From the NCBI RefSeq assembly GCF_038433205.1, contig NZ_JBCDNA010000001.1, positions 1,178,001-1,242,000 on the forward strand: a DNA stretch of 64,000 nt, given 5' to 3'. Under the pieces are notes generated by a model. The model saw nothing but the letters and a program-made list of their open reading frames with translations. It was not told the DNA's origin and searched no databases. The DNA is from Lutimonas vermicola (GTDB taxonomy: Bacteria; Bacteroidota; Bacteroidia; Flavobacteriales; Flavobacteriaceae). Position numbers and translations under genes: made by a program. Position 1 is the first letter of the stretch; every line of letters starts with the position of its first letter. This document shows positions 7,520-17,162 of the stretch, piece by piece.

Positions 7520-8515
7520 TTATAAAGAAGCAGAGTACTCCAAAAGATCAACGATCTTGGTTGAATATCCGTACTCATTATCATACCAGGATACAACTTT
7601 AACAAAAGTATCCGTCAAAGCGATTCCCGCCTTGGCATCAAATACAGAAGTACGTGTTTCTCCAACAAAATCCTGAGACACAACCAATTCTTCAGTATAT
7701 CCTAAAACACCTTTCAATTCTCCTTCAGAGGCATCTTTCATGGCCTTGCAAACTTCTTCATAAGTAACGCTTTTACCTAAGTTCACGGTAAGATCCACTA
7801 CAGATACGTCCATGGTTGGCACCCTGAATGCCATACCTGTAAGTTTTCCATTCAATGAAGGAATTACCTTCCCAACTGCTTTTGCAGCTCCTGTAGATGA
7901 AGGAATAATGTTATGAATTGCTGCTCTACCGCCTCTCCAGTCTTTTAATGAAGGGCCATCAACTGTTTTTTGAGTTGCAGTTGTAGCGTGAATCGTAGTC
8001 ATCAAACCATCTGTAATTTCAAAATTGTCATGAAGAACCTTGGCAATCGGAGCTAAACAATTTGTTGTACAAGATGCATTTGAAAAAATACTCTCATCAG
8101 CCTTAAGCTCTTTGTGATTGACACCCATAACAAACATAGGTGCGTCAGCAGATGGCGCAGAAATGATTACTTTTTTCGCTCCTGCTTTTAAGTGCATTGC
8201 TGCTTTATCTTTGGTAGTAAACAATCCTGTCGCTTCGATTACGTACTCAGCACCGATTTCATCCCATTTTAAATCTTCAGGGTTACGTTCTGCACTAATT
8301 CGAACTTCGTTTCCATTCACAATCAATTTACCGTCTTTTACATCAACAGTTCCGTCAAATCGTCCGTGTACGGAATCATACTTTAACATATATGCCAAAT
8401 AATCAACGTCTAATAGATCATTGATACCAACAACTTGTACATTTTCTCTCTGTGTAGCGATTCTGAAAGCTAGTCTTCCGATTCTTCCAAAACCGTTAAT
8501 TCCGATTTTAATCAT
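7520..8515 (-). CDS. gap: Glyceraldehyde-3-phosphate dehydrogenase
   Basis: Oxidises glyceraldehyde-3-phosphate to 1,3-bisphosphoglycerate with NAD+. The 331 residues are full length. The N-terminal Rossmann motif is IGINGFGRIGRLAFR. The catalytic segment SNASCTTNCLAP has the active cysteine at residue 149, and the C-terminal NEYGYSTKIVDL is present. Asp in the position after the first beta-alpha-beta unit (GINDLLDVDYLAYMLKYDS) points to NAD rather than NADP use. It follows pfkA by 28 bp on the same strand, so the two form an operon that ends in a strong terminator. Confidence 0.97.
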   Translation of the reverse strand: MIKIGINGFGRIGRLAFRIATQRENVQVVGINDLLDVDYLAYMLKYDSVHGRFDGTVDVKDGKLIVNGNEVRISAERNPEDLKWDEIGAEYVIEATGLFTTKDKAAMHLKAGAKKVIISAPSADAPMFVMGVNHKELKADESIFSNASCTTNCLAPIAKVLHDNFEITDGLMTTIHATTATQKTVDGPSLKDWRGGRAAIHNIIPSSTGAAKAVGKVIPSLNGKLTGMAFRVPTMDVSVVDLTVNLGKSVTYEEVCKAMKDASEGELKGVLGYTEELVVSQDFVGETRTSVFDAKAGIALTDTFVKVVSWYDNEYGYSTKIVDLLEYSASL

Positions 8516-8543
8516 TTCGTAATTATTTTAAAATTAAATTTAT

Positions 8544-9530
8544 TTATACTGACATAATATCAGATATTCTTAAAATTTCTTTGCTGATCTTGTGATGCTC
8601 CTTTACGGCATTCTCCAAATCAACTGCAACCATTTCATTATTTTGCACTCCAACCATTTTATTGCTCTGGCTATCCAATAAAAGTTCTATGGCTTTTACC
8701 CCCATTCTACTGGCAAGAACCCGGTCAAAACAACTTGGTGACCCACCGCGCTGCATGTGTCCTAAAACAGATACACGTACATCGTATTGAGGTAAATTCT
8801 TTTCAACGTAATCAGCCAACTCAAACACATTGGCACCCGTCTTATCACCTTCGGCAACCACTACAAGACTTGACGATTTACCCGAACGACGGCTTTTTTC
8901 CAAAGATTCTAGCAATCTTTCAAGACCCATATTCTCTTCGGGAATGAGTATCTCTTCGGCCCCTGCACCTATTCCGGTATTCAAAGCAATAAAACCTGAA
9001 TCACGTCCCATTACTTCCACAAAAAACAAACGGTTGTGCGAACTTGCCGTATCCCTGATTTTATCAATCACCTCCATCGCCGTGTTCAGTGCTGTATCAT
9101 AACCAAGGGTATAGTCTGTACCAAAAATATCATTATCAATTGTACCCGGAATTCCAATAACAGGAAAATTGAATTCCTGGCTAAAAATCATCCCTCCCGT
9201 AAAAGATCCGTCACCACCAATCACCACCAAGGCATCCACCTTGTGTTCTTTCAGGCTCTCATAGGCCTTTTTTCGGCCTTCAATAGTTCTGAATTCTTTA
9301 GATCTTGCAGACTTTAAAACCGTACCTCCTTTTTGGATGATATGATGCACGTCACGTGCAGACATAGGTACAATGTCACTTTCGATCATTCCTTGATACC
9401 CTCTGTAAACACCGACACATTCCAGTTTGTAATATGCACATGAACGCACAACCGATCTAATGGCGGCATTCATTCCTGGTGAATCTCCCCCTGAGGTCAT
9501 CACGGCAACTTTTCTAATAAATTTCTTCAT
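8544..9530 (-). CDS. pfkA: ATP-dependent 6-phosphofructokinase
   Basis: Makes fructose-1,6-bisphosphate from fructose-6-phosphate and ATP. The 328 residues are the standard length. Motifs are AVMTSGGDSPGMNAAIRS (ATP loop), GGDGS with Gly108 at the donor-discriminating position, and PGTIDND, the catalytic loop with Gly instead of Lys, all as in ATP-using enzymes. The Met at 9528-9530 (MKKFIRKVAVMTSGG) is chosen, since the open frame continues 20 residues upstream into AT-rich sequence without similarity. It is the first gene of a pfkA-gap operon. A TATTTTTG element just upstream resembles a Bacteroidetes -7 box. The window therefore encodes two phosphofructokinases with different predicted donors. 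Confidence 0.95.
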   Translation of the reverse strand: MKKFIRKVAVMTSGGDSPGMNAAIRSVVRSCAYYKLECVGVYRGYQGMIESDIVPMSARDVHHIIQKGGTVLKSARSKEFRTIEGRKKAYESLKEHKVDALVVIGGDGSFTGGMIFSQEFNFPVIGIPGTIDNDIFGTDYTLGYDTALNTAMEVIDKIRDTASSHNRLFFVEVMGRDSGFIALNTGIGAGAEEILIPEENMGLERLLESLEKSRRSGKSSSLVVVAEGDKTGANVFELADYVEKNLPQYDVRVSVLGHMQRGGSPSCFDRVLASRMGVKAIELLLDSQSNKMVGVQNNEMVAVDLENAVKEHHKISKEILRISDIMSV

Positions 9531-9677
9531 ATTGATTTTAAAAACACACAAAAATAATAATAATAAATTGCATTCTGATGCGAATGTCAACTTTTAAACG
9601 AAATCGATTGCGAAAGTTATAAATTATCAAAACCGGTTAATTGCAAACATTGCTATAGGCTTATGAAGCAGTAAGGA

Positions 9678-10553
9678 CTAAAATTCCCTTCCGGGAAACT
9701 CAGCCATAAAGGTTTCAAAACATCCTCTGTCTTGCAAGGTTACAAAACATTGTTTGCCGTCTTTACCACCAAAGGCAATATTCGTTGGTTTCTTTCCTTT
9801 TAAGGTGATCACTCTGATGATTTCAGCCTCGGGGTTCAGGACCACTACTTCCCCCGCGTCATATCGGCAAACGTACAAATTGCCCTTATTATCGCAGCGC
9901 ATGCCATCCATACCGTAATCTTTGAAGGCGTAGAATTGTTTTTTTTGATGAAGCGCTCCCTGCTTGTCAATATCATACACCCAGATCTTTCGTTGTACAG
10001 ACTCATTGACATAAAGTTTTTTGCCATCAGGTGATACCTCGATTCCATTGGTAGTGCCCATCATATCCTCCAAAAGCTCAAAACCTTCACCGGTCACCTT
10101 CCACAATTTTCCTGAACTCTCCTTCCAGTTTGGGTCACTGGCGTATAAGGTTCCATCCGGAGCAATGGCTAAATCATTTGGTTGATTCAATTCAGGATGA
10201 TGCGCGTAGACATTCACCTCCTTGGAGCCCGGAGCAACAAACAGAACATTGTGATTGACATAATCTGCTATATACATGGTATCATCTCGATCAAACCGAA
10301 TTCCGTTACCCACGCTTCCGTTGGGTAAGGTTAGATATAAAGAAGCTTTTCCCTGCATATCCACGATGCCAATAGTACCTTCATGTTCAAAATTAACAGC
10401 GTATAGATTTCCTTCACTGTCAACGGCTGGGCCTTCGATGCCTTGTGTAAAAAGGTTTTCGGCCGTGAAGTCAGTGCTTTTATCCGACGTTGAACACGAT
10501 ACCATCAAACAAATTATACCGGTAAAAAGCAGGGTAATCTTGATCTTATACAT
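9678..10553 (-). CDS. SMP-30/gluconolactonase-like lipoprotein
   Basis: 291 residues. A lipoprotein signal peptide ends in LMVSC (Cys at about residue 20), so it acts in the periplasm or at the outer membrane. The rest is an SMP-30/gluconolactonase/LRE-type beta propeller with IEGPAVDSEGNLYAVNF, a blade with GNGIRFDRDDTMYIADY, TNGIEVSPDGKKLYVNES and DGMRCDNKGNLYVCRY. The Glu, Asn and Asp positions that bind the divalent metal in this family are present. Members hydrolyse sugar lactones or related esters, and the substrate here is unknown. It follows the GH20 gene by 15 bp, so they are probably one transcript. No clear terminator follows. Confidence 0.84.
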   Translation of the reverse strand: MYKIKITLLFTGIICLMVSCSTSDKSTDFTAENLFTQGIEGPAVDSEGNLYAVNFEHEGTIGIVDMQGKASLYLTLPNGSVGNGIRFDRDDTMYIADYVNHNVLFVAPGSKEVNVYAHHPELNQPNDLAIAPDGTLYASDPNWKESSGKLWKVTGEGFELLEDMMGTTNGIEVSPDGKKLYVNESVQRKIWVYDIDKQGALHQKKQFYAFKDYGMDGMRCDNKGNLYVCRYDAGEVVVLNPEAEIIRVITLKGKKPTNIAFGGKDGKQCFVTLQDRGCFETFMAEFPGREF

Positions 10554-10568
10554 AAAAAATTCTTTTAT

Positions 10569-12632
10569 TTATTTTGTTAGAAATGTAGCCAGCTGCAATA
10601 ATTCTTTTGAAATTGCGAGCTCAACATCCAGGTTCAGTGCAGGGTCCTCTTTACTATTGATGAATTCTTCCAGTTCCTTTATTTGCATTGATGTCAGCCC
10701 GGTATCCTGAAGACCATCGAGAAGTAAAGTCGTTATCCCATAAACCCTTTTCGAATAGGGACGAATCCTGCTCACCAAAGGGGCCTGTGCCTCTATCAGT
10801 GACAATTGCCTGTCAACATCCTGCCACTTTTTTAAATCATTTATAATCAATTCTTTTGAACCAGAATCACCATGTGAAACATACTGATTCACGGCCTTTC
10901 TAAATGGCCTGACAGATACTGCATCTGCCGTGCAGGCATCGGCGAACAAAGTAAACGGCGCATAGCTCTTGTATTGGGTTCCTCCCGCATTTCGGGAGTA
11001 TATTTTAAACGGTTCACTAATTTGGCTCAAAGTTCTCAATGCATGTGTATCCTGAAAATTGGCGATGTTTCTAAAAATATATTCTTTGGCACTCATATGT
11101 TGCACACCCGCCAATTCCAAAAAGCGACTCATCGAATTCAGCCTTATGTGCATGCTTTCAACATCCCGAACCTCCTTGTTTGACCAGAACCTCTCGGCTA
11201 TGGCTGCTGTTCTGGGCCATATACGCGAATCTATCGTAAGCGCTGTCACCAACTCGCTCCACATGGTTGCCTCTCCGCCCAGTATTCTTTTCCGTTCCTC
11301 CTCTGAAAGAGGGACGGCAGGCATGGGATCTACCAAATAATGTTCTTCAACAGAGAGCAAAAGATCAATATAATAGCCATTCGACAATATGGTTCTATAA
11401 CCGTTTTTTGCAGCATCCACAAGTGATTGTCCAGGCTCAACCCCTTCATTTATTCCTCGCCAAGAATGGATAAGCGCAGTTTTTGGCATATTTTCGGTCA
11501 TGATCTCCTCCCAACCCATCAGCGATTTACCGTATTTGGCAAGGATCTTTCCAAGTTTAATATTGAAAAAAGTTTGTAATTCATGATTGTCTTTTAAGTG
11601 ATTGTCTTTCATGAATTGCTGAATGCGCTGATTTTCACTCCAGTGCTTTCCTTCATTTTCATCGCCTCCGATATGAAAATAAGCATCCGGAAACAAGGGA
11701 GCCACTTCTTTGAACAAGTTGTCAAGAAAAACATAGGTTTTTTCATTGGTTGGATCCAGGGTCGGATCAAAAATCCCTGCGTATCGTTCCAAACTGTAAA
11801 CCATACCCTTTTTACTTCCCAATTCAGGATAAGCCGTGAGAAAGGCTGTACCATGACCGGGAACATCAAATTCAGGAACTACCCTGATCCCCCGATCGTC
11901 AGCAAATCTTACGATATCCCTGATCTGTTCCTGGGTGTAATATTGCCCATCAGAAGCGAGTTGATAAAGTTCGGGAAGTGTTTTTGTTTCAACTCTAAAT
12001 CCCTGATCATCACTTAAATGCCAATGAAAAACATTTAACTTTACAAGTGCCATGGCTTCAAGGTTACGCTTAACAACATCCACAGGCATAAAGTGCCTTG
12101 CGACATCCATCATTAATCCCCTCCAAACAAACCTGGGTTCATCTTTAATGTCTGCTCCTGAAAATACATAAGACCCCTCCTTGACTTTTATTAATTGCAA
12201 CAAAGAAGAAAGCCCGTGCATGGCCCCCACATCTGTTTTCGAATGGATCTCAATTCCCTCTTTTGAAACGCTTAATGTATATGACTCGTCTATACCCATA
12301 ACCAACTCCGCCTTTTCTTCAAAATAAATACGCAAAGAGGCAGGTGAAGCCTTGGAGTTTTTGGTATTTGGAAAACCTTTAACCACAAAAACCCCCGATT
12401 TATCAGTCATATAACGAATAAACCTGGTGGCTGCCTTAAAAATTCTGGAGGAGGCTGCTACTTCTCCATCTATAAAAACATTAAACTCAGGGGTGATCAT
12501 AAAATCACTTGAATTCACTGAAATTTCCTGTGGCCAGGGCATCAATTGCAAGTCCTGATTTGCATGAGTCGGTGCTTGTCCCTGAACAGATCCAATGACA
12601 AAAAGTAAAAGAAAAATTAGTTTGTGGTTCAT
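10569..12632 (-). CDS. Beta-N-acetylhexosaminidase, GH20, secreted
   Basis: Releases terminal GlcNAc or GalNAc from glycans such as chitin oligomers. 687 residues. It has a signal peptide (MNHKLIFLLLFVIGSVQGQ), a GH20b N-terminal domain (about residues 35-155), then the catalytic barrel beginning WRGLMMDVARHFMP. NVFHWHLSDDQGFRVE follows, and the catalytic pair Asp324-Glu325 sits in HIGGDENEGKHW. Substrate-assisted catalysis uses this Asp-Glu pair. The ATG at 12630-12632 opens the signal peptide, and the 13 residues upstream in frame are not needed. It sits between the SMP-30-like gene (15 bp downstream) and the NagB-deacetylase gene (109 bp upstream), suggesting a GlcNAc utilisation unit. Confidence 0.93.
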   Translation of the reverse strand: MNHKLIFLLLFVIGSVQGQAPTHANQDLQLMPWPQEISVNSSDFMITPEFNVFIDGEVAASSRIFKAATRFIRYMTDKSGVFVVKGFPNTKNSKASPASLRIYFEEKAELVMGIDESYTLSVSKEGIEIHSKTDVGAMHGLSSLLQLIKVKEGSYVFSGADIKDEPRFVWRGLMMDVARHFMPVDVVKRNLEAMALVKLNVFHWHLSDDQGFRVETKTLPELYQLASDGQYYTQEQIRDIVRFADDRGIRVVPEFDVPGHGTAFLTAYPELGSKKGMVYSLERYAGIFDPTLDPTNEKTYVFLDNLFKEVAPLFPDAYFHIGGDENEGKHWSENQRIQQFMKDNHLKDNHELQTFFNIKLGKILAKYGKSLMGWEEIMTENMPKTALIHSWRGINEGVEPGQSLVDAAKNGYRTILSNGYYIDLLLSVEEHYLVDPMPAVPLSEEERKRILGGEATMWSELVTALTIDSRIWPRTAAIAERFWSNKEVRDVESMHIRLNSMSRFLELAGVQHMSAKEYIFRNIANFQDTHALRTLSQISEPFKIYSRNAGGTQYKSYAPFTLFADACTADAVSVRPFRKAVNQYVSHGDSGSKELIINDLKKWQDVDRQLSLIEAQAPLVSRIRPYSKRVYGITTLLLDGLQDTGLTSMQIKELEEFINSKEDPALNLDVELAISKELLQLATFLTK

Positions 12633-12741
12633 ATATTTAGATTTGTGGTCCCCGAATGGAATCTGAATCAAAAAACCGCCAAAAGAGATTGATTTTCATC
12701 AAGCTCCTAAAGACGGTTTCAAAATTTATTCAAATAAAATT

Positions 12742-14652
12742 TTAAAAATGGTATCTCTTAAAAGCTTCGAAAGCAGCATAATCAGCCATTCCTAAGCTGT
12801 GATATTTTTTGGCTGTTTCCTTATTTCGGTCTTCGACACGCATCCAGAACTCTCTGGAATCATCTCCCTGGAACATTACTCCGTCCTTTTGAGATTGATG
12901 ATAGAAAATAGCCTGTTTCTTTTTCAATACCTGATCAGGGCTCATGGGCACTGCCATTTCGATATCGTGAATATCCCATTCATGCCATGCACCTCTGTAC
13001 AACCATACCCAACAGTCATCCATGTAAGTTTCTTTTTTAAGTTCAGCAAGTGAAAGGAACAATGCATCCAAACAAACCTTATGTGTTCCGTGTGGATCAG
13101 CAAGATCCCCGGCCGCATATATTTGATGTGGTTTCACCTTATTGATCATGTCACACATAATATCCACATCCTTTTTGCTCAGCTTATTCTTTTTCACACG
13201 GCCTGTTTCATAGAACGGCAAATCAAGGAAGTGCACCTGCTCATCAGGAATCCCTACATATCTGGTACCGGCCACAGATTCTTTTCTTCTAATCAGGCCC
13301 TTTAATTTTCTAACAGCCTCTGTATCAACATCATATCCTTTTTTAGACCTGAGATCCTTAATAATTTGTGCTGCCCTCGAATCCCCTCCGTTAAGATCGA
13401 GCGATACCTCGGCAAATTTTAAGGCTTCCTCGTCCGAGACAGCTATATTACCCGAAGTTTGATAGGCAACATGGACCTCATGCCCTTGCTCCACCAGTCT
13501 ATCGAAAGTTCCTCCCATTGAAATCACGTCATCGTCAGGGTGCGGGCTAAAAATGATGACACGTTTCCTTGCAGGTGTGTTTCGTTCAGGACGATTTGTA
13601 TCATCGGCATTCGGTTTTCCACCGGGCCATCCTGTAATGGTATGCTGTAACTTATTGAACATATTGATATTAAGCTGGTAGGCAGACCCCTGCTCAACAA
13701 GTAAACTGGACATCCCGTGGAAATTATAATCCTTATCTGTTAGTTTTAGAACTGACTTCTCCAATTTACTGCTCAGCCAGACCACTGCTTTGAGTGTCAA
13801 TTCATCGGTCCATATGCAGTTCTTAACCAGCCAGGGCGTTCTTACCCTGGTCAGGTCACTGGATGCTCCTTCATCAAGTACAAAAGTTACATTATTATGT
13901 GTCTGCAAATAAGTTGCGGGAACTTCTGAAGTAATTTCTCCTTCAATGGTTTCCTTGATCACCGAAGCCTTGTTGATCCCCCAGGCAAGCAAAACTATGC
14001 GTTTTGCCTTTCTTATAGTTCCGATTCCCATGGTAATCGCCACTCTTGGAACATGTTCAATTCCTAAAAATGCAGTGGCTGCATCTATTCTTGTGATGTG
14101 ATCAAGGGTGATATTTCTGGTCCCTGAATTAAAATGAGAACCTGGTTCGTTAAATCCGATATGACCGGTTCTACCAATTCCCAGAAGCTGAAAATCAAGC
14201 CCTCCTGCCTCTTTGATTTTCAATTCATAATCAATACAAAACTGATGAACTTCTTCAGGCTTTAATTCACCATCCGGAATATTTATATTTTCAGGCAGAA
14301 TATCCACGTGATTGAACAAATGATCATGCATAAAATACCAGTAACTTTGCGTATTATCCTTTGCCATCGGATAGTATTCATCCAGGTTGAAGGTAATCAC
14401 ATTCTTAAAACTCAATCCTTCCTCCTCATGCATACGCACGAGTTCTTCATACACGTTTATAGGAGATGATCCCGTTGCCAAACCCAAAACACAGGGCTCA
14501 TTAGCAGCCTGTTTACTTTTAATCAACTCGGCAATTTCTTCCGCTACTGCCAAAGAAGCGACGTCAGAATTATCGAAAACAGCATTGTGGATTTTTTCAA
14601 ACCTCGTTTCTTCGAATTTTCCTGCTTCAGTGTACTGTAATTTGTTGTTCAT
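12742..14652 (-). CDS. nagB: Glucosamine-6-phosphate deaminase fused to LmbE/PIG-L deacetylase-like domain
   Basis: 636 residues, two domains. Residues about 1-310 are NagB (GlcN-6-P to fructose-6-P plus ammonia), with LATGSSPINVYEEL, the catalytic LDEYYP and GIGRTGHIGFNEPGS. From about residue 360 an LmbE/PIG-L domain begins with VIIFSPHPDDDVISMGG (zinc-binding HPDD) and has a second motif in DPHGTHK. This domain type removes N-acetyl groups from GlcNAc derivatives, so one chain could in principle deacetylate and deaminate. The same long fusion is typical of Bacteroidetes. Unusually, the Asp before GH in the classical NDGH motif (Asp141 in E. coli) is Thr here. It starts the GlcNAc gene group and diverges from the MFS gene across a 286-bp spacer in which I see no clear operator. 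Confidence 0.9.
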   Translation of the reverse strand: MNNKLQYTEAGKFEETRFEKIHNAVFDNSDVASLAVAEEIAELIKSKQAANEPCVLGLATGSSPINVYEELVRMHEEEGLSFKNVITFNLDEYYPMAKDNTQSYWYFMHDHLFNHVDILPENINIPDGELKPEEVHQFCIDYELKIKEAGGLDFQLLGIGRTGHIGFNEPGSHFNSGTRNITLDHITRIDAATAFLGIEHVPRVAITMGIGTIRKAKRIVLLAWGINKASVIKETIEGEITSEVPATYLQTHNNVTFVLDEGASSDLTRVRTPWLVKNCIWTDELTLKAVVWLSSKLEKSVLKLTDKDYNFHGMSSLLVEQGSAYQLNINMFNKLQHTITGWPGGKPNADDTNRPERNTPARKRVIIFSPHPDDDVISMGGTFDRLVEQGHEVHVAYQTSGNIAVSDEEALKFAEVSLDLNGGDSRAAQIIKDLRSKKGYDVDTEAVRKLKGLIRRKESVAGTRYVGIPDEQVHFLDLPFYETGRVKKNKLSKKDVDIMCDMINKVKPHQIYAAGDLADPHGTHKVCLDALFLSLAELKKETYMDDCWVWLYRGAWHEWDIHDIEMAVPMSPDQVLKKKQAIFYHQSQKDGVMFQGDDSREFWMRVEDRNKETAKKYHSLGMADYAAFEAFKRYHF

Positions 14653-14938
14653 AAGATTATGTTTTCTCTTGCTCAGTCGCCTCAGATCAATTTATCAACA
14701 TTCTGTGACATACCTTTAGAAGATATAGTGAGCTGCAAAATTCACTCAAATATCTCCATCCCTGAAAAATATTCGACAGATGACAGAAAATCGACGATAA
14801 AAAATCAATTATTATAAAAGAAAACCAGAAGGTTAGGAAGTTTTCGGGGTACAGGGATCTTAATAACCCAGATTTCCCCTAATTACAATTAAAGTAAATA
14901 GCTTATCTTCATTGCCTTGCAAATCTAAAATTCAAACA

Positions 14939-16261
14939 ATGAATAAAATTCTTTTATGGTCAATTATTGTTGCACTGGCAGGATTCCTTTTTGGATTTGA
15001 CACGGTAGTTATTTCAGGAGCAGATCAGCAATTGCAAAATTTATGGGGTTCGTCAGATGTATTTCACGGATCGGTGGTTATGGCCATGGCCCTGTGGGGA
15101 ACCGTGATCGGTGCCATGTTTGGAGGAATTCCAACCAACAGGATTGGAAGAAAAAACACTTTGATCTGGATCGGTATTTTGTACACAGTATCGGCTTTAG
15201 GATCGGCCCTGGTTAATGACCCTTATACGTTTGCCTTTTTTCGATTTATCGGAGGGCTTGGGGTTGGAGCTTCAACTGTGGCAGCGCCGGCTTACGTATC
15301 GGAGATCGCTCCCGCAAAAGACCGCGGACGCCTTGTTGGTTTTTATCAGTTCAATATTGTATTTGGAATTTTAATCGCCTTTTTCTCCAATTATTTACTG
15401 AGCAATATTGGAGAAAATTCCTGGAGATGGATGGTAGGCGTGGAAGCCATTCCCGCTTTTGTGTATACCCTTTTGGTGCTGACGGTTCCGAAAAGTCCAA
15501 GATGGCTGTTGCTAAATGGAAAAAGGGAAGAGGCTCGCAAAGTATTGACGCTGTTAAATCCCGGTGGGGATATTGAAAAAATCATGGCAGATATTGAGGA
15601 AAGCCAGAAGGACCACCATAGCAGCAATGAAAATATTTTTATGAAAAAATACCGTTACCCTTTGATCCTGGCCTTTCTGATCGCATTCTTTAACCAATTA
15701 TCAGGTATTAATGCCTTTTTATACTATGCCCCAAGAATATTTCAGGAAGCGGGTTTGGGTGAAAGCACGGCACTTTTAAGTTCTATAGGAATAGGTGTTA
15801 CAAATATGGTCTTTACCTTAATTGGTATCTCATTGATTGATAAATTGGGTCGAAAAAAGCTGATGTTAATTGGCTCGGTTGGATATATCATATCTCTGTC
15901 ACTGGTAGCGATGGCCTTCTTTTTGGAGTGGGAAGGCATGTCAGTTCCCATATTTCTTTTTGTCTTTATCGCTTCGCATGCCATTGGCCAGGGGACGGTG
16001 ATCTGGGTATTTATTTCCGAAATATTCCCGGATCAGTTAAGAGCTTCAGGGCAATCCTTTGGTACGAGTACACATTGGGTGTTAGCTGCCATTATTCCTT
16101 CGCTTGTGCCCTTCTTATTCGGAACTATCGGGGCAGGGACAGTTTTTGCCGTTTTTGCATTTATGATGGTGTTACAGCTGCTTTTTGTACTGTTTATGAT
16201 GCCCGAAACAAAGGGTAGATCCTTGGAAGAACTGGAAAAAATCCTTACTAAAAATAAGTAA
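14939..16261 (+). CDS. MFS sugar porter (sugar/H+ symporter)
   Basis: 440 residues, 12 predicted membrane helices, inner membrane. Sugar-porter signatures are present: FGFDTVVISGADQQLQ in helix 1, NRIGRKNTL in the loop after helix 2, VPKSPRWLLLNGKREEARKVL before the central loop, QLSGINAFLYYAPRIF in helix 7, DKLGRKKLM, and a C-terminal PETKGRSLEELE. It probably imports a monosaccharide or small sugar released in the periplasm. The ATG at 14939 is chosen over an upstream in-frame start because helix 1 begins directly after it. The fructokinase gene starts 3 bp after its stop, so transport and phosphorylation are coupled, and the SusC/D pair follows. Confidence 0.92.
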   Translation: MNKILLWSIIVALAGFLFGFDTVVISGADQQLQNLWGSSDVFHGSVVMAMALWGTVIGAMFGGIPTNRIGRKNTLIWIGILYTVSALGSALVNDPYTFAFFRFIGGLGVGASTVAAPAYVSEIAPAKDRGRLVGFYQFNIVFGILIAFFSNYLLSNIGENSWRWMVGVEAIPAFVYTLLVLTVPKSPRWLLLNGKREEARKVLTLLNPGGDIEKIMADIEESQKDHHSSNENIFMKKYRYPLILAFLIAFFNQLSGINAFLYYAPRIFQEAGLGESTALLSSIGIGVTNMVFTLIGISLIDKLGRKKLMLIGSVGYIISLSLVAMAFFLEWEGMSVPIFLFVFIASHAIGQGTVIWVFISEIFPDQLRASGQSFGTSTHWVLAAIIPSLVPFLFGTIGAGTVFAVFAFMMVLQLLFVLFMMPETKGRSLEELEKILTKNK

Positions 16262-16264
16262 AAG

Positions 16265-17146
16265 ATGATCCCTGTAATTATATGTTTTGGAGAAACGCTT
16301 TGGGATATATTCCCCGATAAAAAAGTAATTGGAGGAGCGCCTTTAAACGTTTCCTTAAGACTCCATTCTCTTGGAGCCCGGGCCAGTATAATCAGTCGAA
16401 TTGGACAGGATCAGGATGGTGACAGGTTGATTGAATATTTAAAAGAGGAATCCTTTGATCATTCCATGATTCAAATTGACACCCAATACCCAACAGGAAA
16501 TGTACTGGTGCATCTTGATGAAAACAATACTGCTACATACACCATTTCTCAACCGGTAGCCTGGGATCATATCTCGGTTCAGCCAGGTGACATCGAAAAC
16601 ATATCAAAATCAGATGCATTTATCTTTGGGAGCTTGTGTTGCAGAAACAACGTTTCAAAGAACACCTTATTCGAATATTTGTCTCACGCAAAGTTCAAGG
16701 TGTTTGACGCCAATTTAAGACCGCCGTTTTATACCATGGAATCCATTCTTGATCTTATGAAAATAGCAGATATGATCAAACTTAATGATGAAGAACTTGC
16801 AGAAGTCTCTGATTTCCTGCAAATTGAATCAAGATCCATTGAAGACCAGATCCGGGAACTTTCTGAACGAACGTCTACTTCCTTCATATGTATCACTTTA
16901 GGTGCAAAAGGAGCCATTTTTTATAAAAATGGAAGGTTTTTTAAAAATCCCGGCTACAAAGTTGTCGTAAAAGATACTGTCGGGGCCGGTGATTCGTTTT
17001 TAGCCAGTTTCGTCTATCAATTTGTTCTTGGTATTAGCCCTCAGAAGGCACTTGATTTTTCATGCGCCATGGGATCTTTAGTGGCGAGTAAAAATGGAGC
17101 TAACGCCTATGTATCCGAACAGGAAATCCAGCAAATTCAATCTTAA
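16265..17146 (+). CDS. PfkB-family sugar kinase, probably fructokinase
   Basis: 293 residues. The N-terminal ICFGETLWDIFPDKKVIGGAPLNVSLRLHSLG is the PfkB signature 1 region with the sugar-binding GGAPLNV. The catalytic motif DTVGAGDSFLASF near residue 240 has the base Asp. The segment DANLRPPFY is typical of bacterial fructokinases, so phosphorylation of fructose to fructose-6-phosphate is most likely. It begins 3 bp after the MFS transporter stop, so the two form an operon. About 17 bp after its stop lies the LacI-type palindrome, which more likely serves the SusC gene downstream. 2-Keto-3-deoxygluconate kinase or another PfkB activity is possible but less likely. Confidence 0.86.
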   Translation: MIPVIICFGETLWDIFPDKKVIGGAPLNVSLRLHSLGARASIISRIGQDQDGDRLIEYLKEESFDHSMIQIDTQYPTGNVLVHLDENNTATYTISQPVAWDHISVQPGDIENISKSDAFIFGSLCCRNNVSKNTLFEYLSHAKFKVFDANLRPPFYTMESILDLMKIADMIKLNDEELAEVSDFLQIESRSIEDQIRELSERTSTSFICITLGAKGAIFYKNGRFFKNPGYKVVVKDTVGAGDSFLASFVYQFVLGISPQKALDFSCAMGSLVASKNGANAYVSEQEIQQIQS

Positions 17147-17162
17147 TTCATCAATATTCTTA

